Source of the DNA: JBKPHS01 sp046729975
Lineage (GTDB): Bacteria; Actinomycetota; Thermoleophilia; Solirubrobacterales; Thermoleophilaceae
Direction: 5' to 3'
Length of the DNA: 36,128 nt
Assembly (NCBI GenBank): GCA_046729975.1
Contig: JBKPHS010000189.1
Span: 1 to 36,128, forward strand
Numbering within the stretch: the stretch's first letter is position 1; every line of letters starts with the position of its first letter. The position numbers and the translations under genes are program-made. A model generated the notes under the pieces. That model was not told where the DNA came from. It did not search any database and was given only the letters and a program-made list of their open reading frames with translations. Shown here one piece after another: positions 9,606-17,057 of the stretch.

Positions 9606-9664
9606 GGCCGCGACCTCAGGCGTCGCGTGCTCGCCGGTCGGCGGGCTTCGCCGCGGCTCAGCGT

Positions 9665-9901
9665 TCAACTCGAGAGCTCTGTGCCGTCGTAGAGCTTCTT
9701 CACCCGGACCGTGCCCTTGGGCGCGGCGTGGATGCACAGCTCGCACAGGATGCACTCGTCGAGGTTCTCTTCGACGATCTCGACGTGCCCGTCGCGCTTG
9801 GCGAAGATGTCGACCGGGCAGGCGTCCTCGAGCTTCTGCGCGATCTCGGCGTTGTCGCGGACCTCGTCCGCGACCTCGACGTCGATGAACAGGCCGGGCA
9901 C
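9665..9901 (-). CDS. Single-cluster 4Fe-4S ferredoxin (FixX-like)
   Basis: A 78-residue ferredoxin with Cys29 (DACPVDIF) and a CILCELC cluster (Cys50, 53, 56), which together can hold one 4Fe-4S centre. The DGHVEIVEENLDEC stretch before the cluster resembles FixX-type ferredoxins. It carries electrons. Its partner is unknown. The GTG start overlaps the TAG of the preceding ligase subunit by one base (TAGTG), so translation is coupled. Dehydrogenase-linked ferredoxins of this type usually sit beside ETF genes. Here it sits behind an acid-CoA ligase and malyl-CoA lyase, which is unexpected. Confidence 0.88.
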   Translation of the reverse strand: MPGLFIDVEVADEVRDNAEIAQKLEDACPVDIFAKRDGHVEIVEENLDECILCELCIHAAPKGTVRVKKLYDGTELSS

Positions 9902-10818
9902 TACGCGCCGACCTTCCTTCCGAGCTTCTCCTCCACCAGGCCGGGAATCTGGGCGATCTCCTCGGCCACGACGATCCCGGCCTCCTCGAGGCGAGCGATC
10001 TTCTCGGACGCCGTGTCGGCCTTGCCCTCGACGATCGTGCCGGCGTGTCCGAAGCTCATGCCGGGCATCTCGTCCATGAAGCGGCCGGCCATGAACGCGA
10101 CGATCGGCAGCCGGGAGTCGTTCTCCGTCACCCAGCGGGCGAGCTCGGCCTCCATCCGCCCGCCCGGCTCGGAGTAGATGACGATCGCCTCGGTCTGCTC
10201 GTCGGCCTCGAACAGCGGCATCAGCTCGGCGTATGTCGAGCCGATGATGGCGTCGCCGCCGATCGAGATCGCGGTGGAGACGCCGAGGCCGGCCGCAGTG
10301 AGCGTCGAGGAGATCTCCGTCGTCATGCCGCCGCTCCGCGACATCACCCCGACCACCCCCGGCTGGTACGCCTTCGCTGCGTCCTTCGCCGGACCGCCGA
10401 CGCCGCCCATCTTGGCGACCCCAGGGCGGATGATCCCGAGGCAGTTCGGGCCGATGATGCGGGCGCCGCGCAGGCTCGCCAGCTCGACGATCTGCGCCAC
10501 GTCGTAGCGCGGGATGCGCTCGGTGACGATGACGATCAGCTTGACGCCGGCCTCGACCGCCTCGAAGACGGCGTCCTTCGTGAACGCGGGCGGCACGGTG
10601 ACGACCGAGCCGTCCGGCACCTGGCCGGTCTCGGTCACGAGCTGGGCGACCGAGTCGTACACCGGAACGCCGTGCACCTCGCGCCCCTTCCGGCCCGGGG
10701 TCACGCCGCCGATGATCTTCGAGCCGTAGTCGAGGCACTCGCGGGTGAGGTTCACCGCCTCGCGGCCCGTGATCCCCTGCACGATGAAGGTGGTGCTCTC
10801 GTCTATCAGGATGCTCAT
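9901..10818 (-). CDS. Succinyl-CoA-synthetase-type acid-CoA ligase, alpha subunit
   Basis: This 305-residue protein is the small subunit of a nucleotide-dependent acid-CoA ligase. The CoA-binding Rossmann region starts ILIDESTTFIVQGITGREA. IIGPNCLGIIRPG and VGVMSRSGGMTTEI follow. The phosphohistidine is His258 in MSFGHAGTIVEGK. It partners with the large subunit encoded just upstream. ATG 10818 overlaps the stop of that gene by four bases (ATGA). Between malyl-CoA lyase and a ferredoxin, the likely substrate is malate or a methylated malate rather than succinate. This is inference from context. Ordinary SucD function cannot be excluded. Confidence 0.9.
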   Translation of the reverse strand: MSILIDESTTFIVQGITGREAVNLTRECLDYGSKIIGGVTPGRKGREVHGVPVYDSVAQLVTETGQVPDGSVVTVPPAFTKDAVFEAVEAGVKLIVIVTERIPRYDVAQIVELASLRGARIIGPNCLGIIRPGVAKMGGVGGPAKDAAKAYQPGVVGVMSRSGGMTTEISSTLTAAGLGVSTAISIGGDAIIGSTYAELMPLFEADEQTEAIVIYSEPGGRMEAELARWVTENDSRLPIVAFMAGRFMDEMPGMSFGHAGTIVEGKADTASEKIARLEEAGIVVAEEIAQIPGLVEEKLGRKVGA

Positions 10819-12083
10819 GGCGCCTCGGTCACCTCGCCGGAGGTGCGCTGCTCGACCCGCGGCTGCCCGTCGGAGGATCCGTCCACGCCCACCTTCTCGA
10901 CTGCGCGCCGGGCGGCCTCGTGCATCGATACGGAGCGGTCGCAGTACTCGACGCCGTACTTCTCGAGGATCTTGAAGCCCTCGTCCTCCCAGGCGCCCGG
11001 GATTCGGAAGATCGCGATCTTCTCGGCCGGGTCGTGGCCCAGCTCGACGCAGGCCTTGATCACGCCCCGCGCGACTATGTCGACGCGGGTGTTGGAGACG
11101 ATCGACATCATCACGGCGATCTTCTCCACGCCGGGCTTGCCGAGCACGAGCTTCGTCAGGTTGCACGCCTTCGAGACCGACGGGTTGCCACCGATCTCGC
11201 AGTAGTTGGCCGGCCTGCCGCCGTGGTTGCGGACCGCGTCGAAGAGCGTCAGCGACCCGCCCCCCGCGCCGATCACCAGCCCGAGGTTGCCGTCGAACTC
11301 GGTCACGTTGCCGGCCACGCCGCGGTGGTCCACCGCGTCGATCCGCTCGCCCTCGATCTCGAACGGCGTAGGCTCGCGCGCCTCGCGGGTCTCGTCCTCG
11401 CCGACGCCGAGCTCGGCGAGCAGCTCCTGCTGCCGTGGTCGGGCCTCGTTCTCGAGATCCATGTGGGCGTCGACGGCCACGAAGCTGCCGTCCTCGAGCT
11501 GCGCCAGCGGGTTGATCTCGGCGAGCGTCATGTCGTACTTGACGAACAGTCGCGCGAGCTTCGAGAGGATCGGCGTCAGGCGGTTCAGCTCCGACCCCGT
11601 GATCCCGACGGAGGCCACGACGTCCTTCGCCCGGAAGTCCATGTGCGGCAGGATCGTGGAGAAGTGGCCGCGCCCGATGTGGTCGGGATGCTGCTCGGCC
11701 ACCTCCTCGATGTCGATCCCGCCCATGTCAGAGAAGACGAAGGTCGGCAGCTTGCGGATGCCGTCGTAGATCACGCCCGCGTAGTACTCCTTCGCGATCG
11801 GCGCCTTGGAGCCGACCAGCACGCCCCGCGGCTCGTGCCCGCCGATCTCGAGCGCCAGGATGTCGCGGGCATGCGCCTCCGCCTCCTCCGGCGTGTCGGC
11901 GAACTTCACGCCCCCCGCCTTCATCCGCCCGCCCGTCAGCACCTGCGACTTGATCACCACCGGCCCGCCGATCTCCTCGGTGATCCGCTTCGCCTCCTCG
12001 GCGCGACGGGCAAATCCCGCCTTCGCGACCGGAATTCCCTCGCGCTCCAGGATCCGCCGCGACTCGTACTCGAAGAACCTCAT
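10815..12083 (-). CDS. ATP-grasp acid-CoA ligase, large (beta) subunit, divergent
   Basis: This 422-residue ATP-grasp protein pairs with the alpha subunit. It has the family's AEINPL (188-193). It departs from normal SucC where SucC reads GAGLAMATMD and NIFGGIxRCD: here GAGGGSLTLFD (272-282), ANYCEIGGNPS (292-302) and MMSIVSNTRVD (325-335). These resemble the ATP-citrate lyase/citryl-CoA synthetase branch, which has AGGGAS, ANYGEYSGAPS and GGSIANFT. It is about 30 residues longer than SucC, with a loose acidic tail. Its ATG overlaps the mcl stop (ATGA). Malate-CoA ligase acting with the lyase is my best guess. The substrate is unproven. Confidence 0.88.
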   Translation of the reverse strand: MRFFEYESRRILEREGIPVAKAGFARRAEEAKRITEEIGGPVVIKSQVLTGGRMKAGGVKFADTPEEAEAHARDILALEIGGHEPRGVLVGSKAPIAKEYYAGVIYDGIRKLPTFVFSDMGGIDIEEVAEQHPDHIGRGHFSTILPHMDFRAKDVVASVGITGSELNRLTPILSKLARLFVKYDMTLAEINPLAQLEDGSFVAVDAHMDLENEARPRQQELLAELGVGEDETREAREPTPFEIEGERIDAVDHRGVAGNVTEFDGNLGLVIGAGGGSLTLFDAVRNHGGRPANYCEIGGNPSVSKACNLTKLVLGKPGVEKIAVMMSIVSNTRVDIVARGVIKACVELGHDPAEKIAIFRIPGAWEDEGFKILEKYGVEYCDRSVSMHEAARRAVEKVGVDGSSDGQPRVEQRTSGEVTEAP

Positions 12084-13174
12084 CCGGCGACCTGCTCTGG
12101 GGGCTGGGGGCTGGGGGCCGGGGACTGAAACCCATACGCGTCACGCAGCTCCGGATCCCGTTCCGCAAGCATTTTCGCCAGCCGCACCATCACCTGGCAT
12201 TGCTTCCACGTGGCGTCGTCCTGCATCTTGCCGTCGATCATGTGCACGCCGCGACCGTCGGGAATCGCCTCGATCACCTTCTTGGCGAACTTGACCTCCT
12301 CGGGATCGGGACTGAAGACACGCTTGGCGATCTCGAGCTGACGCGGGTGCAGCGACCAGGCGCCGACGCAGCCCATCAGGAACGCGGCGCGGAACTGCGT
12401 CTCGCAGCCGGCGTCGTCGGAGATGTCGCCGAAGGGGCCGTAGAAGGGGAGGATGCCGGTAGCGGCGCAGGCGTCGACCATGCGGCCGATCGAGTAGTGC
12501 CAGAGGTCCTGCTGAGCGCTCGCGCGAGGGGCGTCCGGGTTGTCGGGGTCCGGGTCCGCCAGCACGCGGTAGCCCGGGTGGCCGCCGCCGACTCTCGTCG
12601 TCTTCATCCGCCGCGACGCCGCCAGGTCTGCGGGCCCGAAGCTCATCCCCTGCATCCGTGGGCTCGCAGCGGCGATCTCCTCGACGTTGACCACGCCCAG
12701 CGAGGTCTCGAGGATCGCGTGCACGAGGAGCGGCCGCTCGAGGCCGGCGCGCGCCTCGAGCTGCGCCAGCAGCCGGTCGACATAGTGGATGTCCCAGGCG
12801 CCCTCGACCTTGGGGACCATGATCACCTCGAGCCGGTCGCCGATCTCGCCGACGAGGCGGGTCAGGTCGTCCAGCACCCAGGGGCTCTCGAGGCTGTTCA
12901 CCCGCGTCCATAGAGCGGTCTGGCCGAGATCGACCTCCCTGCCGGCCTTCACGAGCCCCTCGCGCGCCGCCTCCTTGCGGTCGGCCGGGATCGCGTCCTC
13001 GAGGTTGCCGAGGAGGATGTCCGTCTTCGCTGCGATCTCCGGCAGCTTGGCCGCCATCTTCTCGTTGCTCGGGTCGAAGAAGTGGATCATCCGCGACGGC
13101 TTCACGGGGATCTCCGACAGCGGCTGCGGGGCGCCTATGGCCAGCGGGTGAGCGAAGTCGCGCGGGTTTCGCAA
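12080..13174 (-). CDS. mcl: L-malyl-CoA / beta-methylmalyl-CoA lyase
   Basis: This 364-residue HpcH/HpaI-CitE family enzyme is close in motif order to Rhodobacter Mcl1: WTRVNSLESPW (Arg91), GDRLEVIMVPKVEG, AILETSLGVVNVEEIAAASPR (Glu156), MSFGPADLAASRRM (Asp182), ILPFYGPFGDISDDAG and SLHPRQLEIAKRVF. It splits beta-methylmalyl-CoA into glyoxylate and propionyl-CoA, and interconverts malyl-CoA with acetyl-CoA and glyoxylate. TTG 13174 is preceded by AGGAGG. An in-frame GTG about 25 codons downstream is an alternative. The last 15 residues (QSPAPSPQPPEQVAG) are encoded by a G-rich repeat and look like an added tail. First gene of the operon, behind the palindromic operator. Confidence 0.94.
   Translation of the reverse strand: MRNPRDFAHPLAIGAPQPLSEIPVKPSRMIHFFDPSNEKMAAKLPEIAAKTDILLGNLEDAIPADRKEAAREGLVKAGREVDLGQTALWTRVNSLESPWVLDDLTRLVGEIGDRLEVIMVPKVEGAWDIHYVDRLLAQLEARAGLERPLLVHAILETSLGVVNVEEIAAASPRMQGMSFGPADLAASRRMKTTRVGGGHPGYRVLADPDPDNPDAPRASAQQDLWHYSIGRMVDACAATGILPFYGPFGDISDDAGCETQFRAAFLMGCVGAWSLHPRQLEIAKRVFSPDPEEVKFAKKVIEAIPDGRGVHMIDGKMQDDATWKQCQVMVRLAKMLAERDPELRDAYGFQSPAPSPQPPEQVAG
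12098..12124. repeat. G-quadruplex-capable repeat inside the mcl 3' end (family 2)
   Basis: On the plus strand there are G5-CT-G5-CT-G5-CC-G4, an ideal four-run quadruplex pattern. It lies on the template (antisense) strand of mcl's last codons and immediately precedes the ligase start. A similar run is at 572-598. Confidence 0.7.
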
Positions 13175-13202
13175 GGGTCCTCCTGAGGTCGCTACGGCTG
13201 CG

Positions 13203-13218
13203 TTGACTGGCGAGTCAA
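13203..13218 (-). promoter_or_regulatory. EMC-type palindromic operator before mcl
   Basis: TTGACTGGCGAGTCAA is an inverted repeat with one non-symmetrical base pair. It lies about 30 bases before the mcl start and about 10 bases downstream of a TATGCT box (13229-13234 on the minus strand). It matches the perfect palindrome at 14921-14936 except at one position. Confidence 0.72.
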
Positions 13219-13292
13219 ACGCCCGCGGAGCATACGCGCTGCGGGAATTGTCGCGCGGCGACGGGCGCCCGATATAGGGTTGCTCGTGAGGA

Positions 13293-14873
13293 TTGGATCG
13301 AGCTTTGGGGCGGGGTCTACGACTACTCGTGGCGGGGCTGGCGGTGCTGGCTGCGTCGGCGCCGGCAGCCGCGGCCCAGCGGGTTCGCGTCGTAGGCACC
13401 GAGGCGCCGCTCGTGTCCGGCAACGTCGACCTGCTGGCCACGCTTCCGGCCGGGCACCCGATAGGCGGCCGCTTCCGCGACAACTGGATGTACGTCACGA
13501 GCACCGAGGGGCTCACGATCTGGGACGTGACGAAGCCCGAGCTGCCGGTGCTCACGGGCGCGCTGCCGCTGCCGCACTTCGAGAACGAGGACGTCGACCT
13601 CGGCGGGAACACCCTGCTCGTCTCGAACGACCCGAGCGAGGGCGTCGGTGTGCTCTACGTGATCGACATCTCGAACCCGCGCGTGCCGGTGCTCAAGTCG
13701 GCCATGCCGAACGGCTTCATCGAGACCGGGATACCCGGCATCTTCGGCCTGCCCGAGCCGCAAGACCCGGGCATCGGCCACACGGCGTCCTGCATCCAGA
13801 ACTGCGAGTTCGCCTACCTCGCGGGCACGAGCCGCGGCATCACCATCGTCGACCTCCGCGACCCGGCCAACCCCAGGCGGGTGAAGAACTTCAAGCCCGC
13901 GATCACTGGCCTCGCGACCCACGACGTGCAGGTCGACGCCGCCGGCCTCGCGTGGATCGTGGGCGCCGACGGCAGCGCCGCGTACGACGTGCGCGATCCG
14001 CTCAACCCGAAGATGGTCATGCGCACGGACGAGAAGATCACGAACTCGGGCCAGCTCGGCTTCCCGGGCCCTGACCCGGTCTTCGGCATCGGGGGCAAGG
14101 GCGAGACGCCGATCGACCTGATTCATCACGACAGCCTTCGCTTCCAGAAGAAGTCCAAGAAGGGCTTCCGGCAGCAGCCCGGCAGGACGTACCCGGCAGG
14201 CGGCGACGGCAAGGTCGTGGGTGTCGTCGAGGAGGACTACAACCGGCCCACCTGCGAGGGCGCCGGCAGCTTCCAGACCTGGGGCATCACCGATGAGCGG
14301 ACCTCGACCGGCGCGCGCAAGCTCGCTCTGCTCGACCTCTTCACCACCGAGCTGAACTCGCTCGTTGAGGGCCGCGGCTGGGCGCCCGTCACCGGTCTCT
14401 GCTCCGCCCACTACTTCGATGAGCGCGACGGCCTGGTCGCCGAGGGCTGGTACGAGGAGGGCGCGCGCTTCCTCGACGTGCGCGACCCGGCCGGGATCAG
14501 GCAGGTGGGCTACTGGGTGCCGACCAAGGGCGAGACGTGGTCGGTGCTGTTCGCCCCAACCGACCCGACCGGTCAGATCGTCTACTCGATGGACTTCGCG
14601 CGCGGGATCGACGTGCTCCGGATAGACCGCTCGGACCAGCGCGTCCGAAGCGCGCCGGTGCGGCGGTCCTGGCTCCGCGCTCCGCGCGGCACGGGCGATG
14701 CCCGCACCGGTGAGAGCCGGCGCACGAGCTTCGGCTTCCTCTGCCGGGCCTCGACGAGCCGCGTTGCCGGCACGCCCCTGCCGCAGCCGCCAGAGCCGCC
14801 GGTCACGCTGCCGACGCTCCCAGAGCCGCCGGCGCTGCCCGAGCTGCCGGCGCTGCCACTGCCGGCGAACTGA
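13293..14873 (+). CDS. Secreted LVIVD-repeat beta-propeller protein
   Basis: This 526-residue exported protein has an N-terminal signal peptide (RGLRLLVAGLAVLAASAPAAA). It then has repeated blade motifs such as LTIWDVTKPELPVLTG, LYVIDISNPRVPVLKS and ITIVDLRDPANPRRVKN, the LVIVD repeat that folds as a beta-propeller. Cysteines in SCIQNCEF, PTCEGAG and GLCSAHYF may form disulfides. The C-terminus is proline-rich (PLPQPPEPPVTLPTLPEPP), like a wall spacer, but there is no LPxTG-type motif or membrane anchor. The start is uncertain: TTG 13293 is used, TTG 13305 is possible. It is divergent from mcl across a region holding the operator. Function unknown. Confidence 0.83.
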   Translation: MDRALGRGLRLLVAGLAVLAASAPAAAAQRVRVVGTEAPLVSGNVDLLATLPAGHPIGGRFRDNWMYVTSTEGLTIWDVTKPELPVLTGALPLPHFENEDVDLGGNTLLVSNDPSEGVGVLYVIDISNPRVPVLKSAMPNGFIETGIPGIFGLPEPQDPGIGHTASCIQNCEFAYLAGTSRGITIVDLRDPANPRRVKNFKPAITGLATHDVQVDAAGLAWIVGADGSAAYDVRDPLNPKMVMRTDEKITNSGQLGFPGPDPVFGIGGKGETPIDLIHHDSLRFQKKSKKGFRQQPGRTYPAGGDGKVVGVVEEDYNRPTCEGAGSFQTWGITDERTSTGARKLALLDLFTTELNSLVEGRGWAPVTGLCSAHYFDERDGLVAEGWYEEGARFLDVRDPAGIRQVGYWVPTKGETWSVLFAPTDPTGQIVYSMDFARGIDVLRIDRSDQRVRSAPVRRSWLRAPRGTGDARTGESRRTSFGFLCRASTSRVAGTPLPQPPEPPVTLPTLPEPPALPELPALPLPAN

Positions 14874-14903
14874 GGTTCCGAGCCGGGCGCCGCGCGGCGC
14901 GAC

Positions 14904-14936
14904 TAACATCCCGCAGCCGATTGACTCGCGAGTCAA
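14904..14936 (+). promoter_or_regulatory. -10 box plus perfect palindromic operator before the MaoC gene
   Basis: TAACAT (14904-14909) is followed 11 bases later by TTGACTCGCGAGTCAA (14921-14936), a perfect 16-bp palindrome. It lies 21 bases before the ATG. This is the best copy of the operator also seen at 6148 and 13203. Confidence 0.75.
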
Positions 14937-14957
14937 CGCTGCGACCCGGAAGGACGA

Positions 14958-15470
14958 ATGGCTGAGAACGACAAGGGAACCACCTTCGACCAGGCCTCCC
15001 GCGAGGCCTCAGGCGCCCGGCCCTACGGCCGCTACCTCGAGGAGTTCGAGGTCGGCGCGACCTACAAGCACTGGCCGGCGAAGACCGTGACCGAGGCGGA
15101 CGACCACCTCTTCTGCCTGATCACGATGAACCACCATCCGCTGCACATCAACGACGTCTACGCCAAGCAGTCGCAGCAGGGGCGCAACGTGGTGGTCGGT
15201 CCGCTCGTCTACTCGCTCGCGCTCGGCATGTCCGTCGCCGACGTCTCCGGCAAGGCGATCGCGAACCTCGCCACGGAGGAGCTCTCTCATCCCGCGCCGG
15301 TCTTCCACGGTGACACCTTGTTCGTCGAGAGCGAGGTCCTCGAGGTCATCCCGTCGCGATCGAAGCCCGATCGCGGTGTGGTCAAGGTCCGCACCGACGT
15401 CTACAACCAGGAGGGCACGCTGGTGGCGACCTTCAAGCGCGCCGTGCTCGTTCCTCGCCGCGGGGAGTGA
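14958..15470 (+). CDS. MaoC-like hydratase, candidate mesaconyl-CoA hydratase
   Basis: A 170-residue single hotdog enzyme of the MaoC/R-hydratase family. YLEEFEVGATYKHWPAKTVTEADDHLFCLITMNHHPLH contains the hydratase-2-like helix with the D-x-x-x-x-(N)H-P-x-H pattern, and VVGPLVYSLALGMSVAD follows. It would hydrate an enoyl-CoA. The Rhodobacter mesaconyl-CoA hydratase is a double-hotdog protein about twice this length, while Streptomyces EMC clusters, as I recall, carry a short MaoC protein like this one. The perfect operator shared with the mcl operon supports the mesaconyl-CoA assignment. The start ATG has GGAAGGA just upstream. Confidence 0.87.
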   Translation: MAENDKGTTFDQASREASGARPYGRYLEEFEVGATYKHWPAKTVTEADDHLFCLITMNHHPLHINDVYAKQSQQGRNVVVGPLVYSLALGMSVADVSGKAIANLATEELSHPAPVFHGDTLFVESEVLEVIPSRSKPDRGVVKVRTDVYNQEGTLVATFKRAVLVPRRGE

Positions 15471-15526
15471 CGACCGAAACCGCTGGTAACTTGGCCGCGT
15501 CCTTCTCCGAGGCTCAGGGGGGTTCG

Positions 15527-16306
15527 TTGAGCGAGCACGAAGACCAGGCCGCTGCCGGTGGGGCGGCCTCCCAGGTCGGTGAGCGGCTGCGGTCGCTGAT
15601 AGAGGACGCCGAGACGGCGGCCGCGGCGATTCGCAGCGAGGCCGAGGAGGAGGCTCGGCGCAAGGTCACGGACGCCGAGGCGAACGCCGAGCGGATACGC
15701 ACGGAGGCCGAGGGTGCGGCAAGGGAGCTCCGCGACGCCGCCGCGTTGGAGGCCGAGGCGGGCCGCAAGTCGGCGGCCGACGACGCTAGCCGCGTGCGCC
15801 AGGAGGCCGAGGCAGACGCTCGCCGCGAGCTCGAGGACGCACGCCGGCGGGCCGAGGCGCTCGCGGGTGAGCGGGCCCGCGGCATCGAGGAGCTGGCGGA
15901 CGCCGTGCAGTCGGGTGCCCAACCGGTCCTGGCGCAGCTGGAGCGCGCCGAAGAGCTTCGGGAGACGCTCGATGGCCTCGTCCGCACCATGCGCGACGCA
16001 GCCCGGCGCCTGAAGGAGGAGGACTTTGCGGCGCTGCGGGAGCCGAGTTCCCCATCGCTCGAGGCGCTCGACCGCGCGGCCGGCGAAGCCTCCGTGCGGC
16101 GGCTTCGCGAGGAGGAAACCGGGCAGGAGACGGAGGCCATGGCCTCGGCGCGCCTCGTCGCCCTTCAGCTGGCGGTCGAGGGCCGGCCGCGAGACGAGGT
16201 CGCCGGCCACCTGCGCGAGCACTTCGGCATCGAGGACTCCACAGAGATCCTGGACGACGTGTTCAGCGGCGCCGCGGCGATCGGCCAGCGCCCGGCCGAG
16301 GGCTGA
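15527..16306 (+). CDS. Coiled-coil protein (DivIVA / ATPase b-subunit-like)
   Basis: About 259 residues dominated by a long Glu/Arg/Ala-rich coiled coil (about 15-150, with heptads such as IRSEAEEEARRKVTDAEANA). A more globular end carries VALQLAVEGRPRDEVAGHLREHFGIED. No membrane segment or signal is seen. The pattern recalls DivIVA-type scaffold proteins or the V/F-ATPase stalk without being clearly either. TTG 15527 has a run of six G bases just upstream. An in-frame GTG at 15467 overlaps the MaoC stop (GTGA) and would add 20 residues, but its G-rich element touches the start codon. Function unknown; a cell-pole or envelope role is a guess. Confidence 0.75.
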   Translation: MSEHEDQAAAGGAASQVGERLRSLIEDAETAAAAIRSEAEEEARRKVTDAEANAERIRTEAEGAARELRDAAALEAEAGRKSAADDASRVRQEAEADARRELEDARRRAEALAGERARGIEELADAVQSGAQPVLAQLERAEELRETLDGLVRTMRDAARRLKEEDFAALREPSSPSLEALDRAAGEASVRRLREEETGQETEAMASARLVALQLAVEGRPRDEVAGHLREHFGIEDSTEILDDVFSGAAAIGQRPAEG

Positions 16307-16323
16307 CGCGCCACACGCGAGTG

Positions 16324-16977
16324 CTATGAGGCCGCCGGGCGCGCGCCGGCGAGGCGCGCGAACACCACGATCCGCCGCGCCGCGCTGTAGAGCGGGTGAC
16401 AGGCCGTGAGCACCAGGCGCTCCTCGCCCGCCCGGCGCTTGACCCAGGTGGCTTCCGGTCCGAGCACCTTCACGTGCTCGACGCGGTAGTCGAACCTGCC
16501 GTACGGCATCTCGACGACGACCGCGTTGCCGGGACGCAGGTCGTCGACGTCTCGGAACGGCGCTCCGTAGGTGGTCCGGTGACCGGCGACCGCGACCGTC
16601 CCGCCCTCGCCCGGCAACTCGGTGTCCTCGTAGTGGCCCGGCCCGCGGCGCAGGCTCGTCGGGTCGGCGCCCTCGGTCATGACGAGCTCGCGCCCGAGCG
16701 CGGGGATCCTGAGGCGGCCGAGCGCCTCGCCGCGCCGAACGTCCGCCGCGTCCCGCGCCGCGAGAACCGCCAGGGGCGCCCGCCGCCGGCCCCGCGCCGC
16801 CCGCGCCATAGTGCCCTCGAGCTGACGGTCGAGGCGGTGCTGGTCGCGCGCGGCGAGCATTCCCGAGACGGGCTCCTGCCAAGCCAGCGTCAGGCCGGCA
16901 TCGAGCAATGCCACCGCCCCCGCGGCGATCAGCAGCCAGGACGAGGCGCGAAGGACTGCGCGTCGTGAGCGACCCAC
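16324..16977 (-). CDS. Class E-like sortase
   Basis: A 217-residue membrane-anchored sortase. A hydrophobic N-terminal segment (SSWLLIAAGAVALLDAGLTLAW, shown by residues 12-33) places the enzyme outside the membrane. The catalytic His133 lies in AGHRTTYGAPF, Cys193 in VLTACHPLYSAARR and the Arg at 201/202. The DxxxLRPGN segment after the His is also typical. Sortases join surface proteins to peptidoglycan or to each other. No substrate with an LPxTG or LAxTG sorting signal is encoded in this window. The start is GTG 16977, ten bases after a TAGACT -10 box at 16988-16993. Divergent from the GGDEF/HD-GYP gene. Confidence 0.9.
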   Translation of the reverse strand: MGRSRRAVLRASSWLLIAAGAVALLDAGLTLAWQEPVSGMLAARDQHRLDRQLEGTMARAARGRRRAPLAVLAARDAADVRRGEALGRLRIPALGRELVMTEGADPTSLRRGPGHYEDTELPGEGGTVAVAGHRTTYGAPFRDVDDLRPGNAVVVEMPYGRFDYRVEHVKVLGPEATWVKRRAGEERLVLTACHPLYSAARRIVVFARLAGARPAAS

Positions 16978-16987
16978 GTTCGCGCGG

Positions 16988-16993
16988 AGTCTA
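16988..16993 (-). promoter_or_regulatory. -10 box for the sortase gene
   Basis: TAGACT on the minus strand, ten bases before the GTG start, consistent with a leader of only a few bases. Confidence 0.4.
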
Positions 16994-17045
16994 GGCCCGC
17001 GCGGCCTGGACGGATGTACGAGTCGCGCGCCGACTCCGCGGAACC

Positions 17046-17051
17046 GATAGT
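17046..17051 (+). promoter_or_regulatory. -10 box of a leaderless promoter for the GGDEF/HD-GYP gene
   Basis: GATAGT six bases before the ATG at 17058. There is no ribosome-binding site, which fits a leaderless message. Confidence 0.45.
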
Positions 17052-17057
17052 CGGATC

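Noticed and set aside
9902..10738. Longer ORF containing the ferredoxin
   Set aside because: The upstream part is a shadow of the ligase alpha subunit in another frame. The real product begins at GTG 9901.
13220..13612. Upstream extension of the malyl-CoA lyase frame to about 13612
   Set aside because: It would run across the operator and through the divergent LVIVD gene. TTG 13174 has AGGAGG and gives a normal length.
14760..14873. Sorting signal at the LVIVD protein C-terminus as a target of the nearby sortase
   Set aside because: The tail is proline-rich but has no LPxTG or LAxTG motif, no hydrophobic anchor and no basic end.
12840..14936. Long minus-strand frames opposite the LVIVD gene and similar high-GC antisense frames elsewhere
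   Set aside because: Arg/Ala/Gly-rich shadow translations without motifs, typical of GC-rich DNA opposite real genes.
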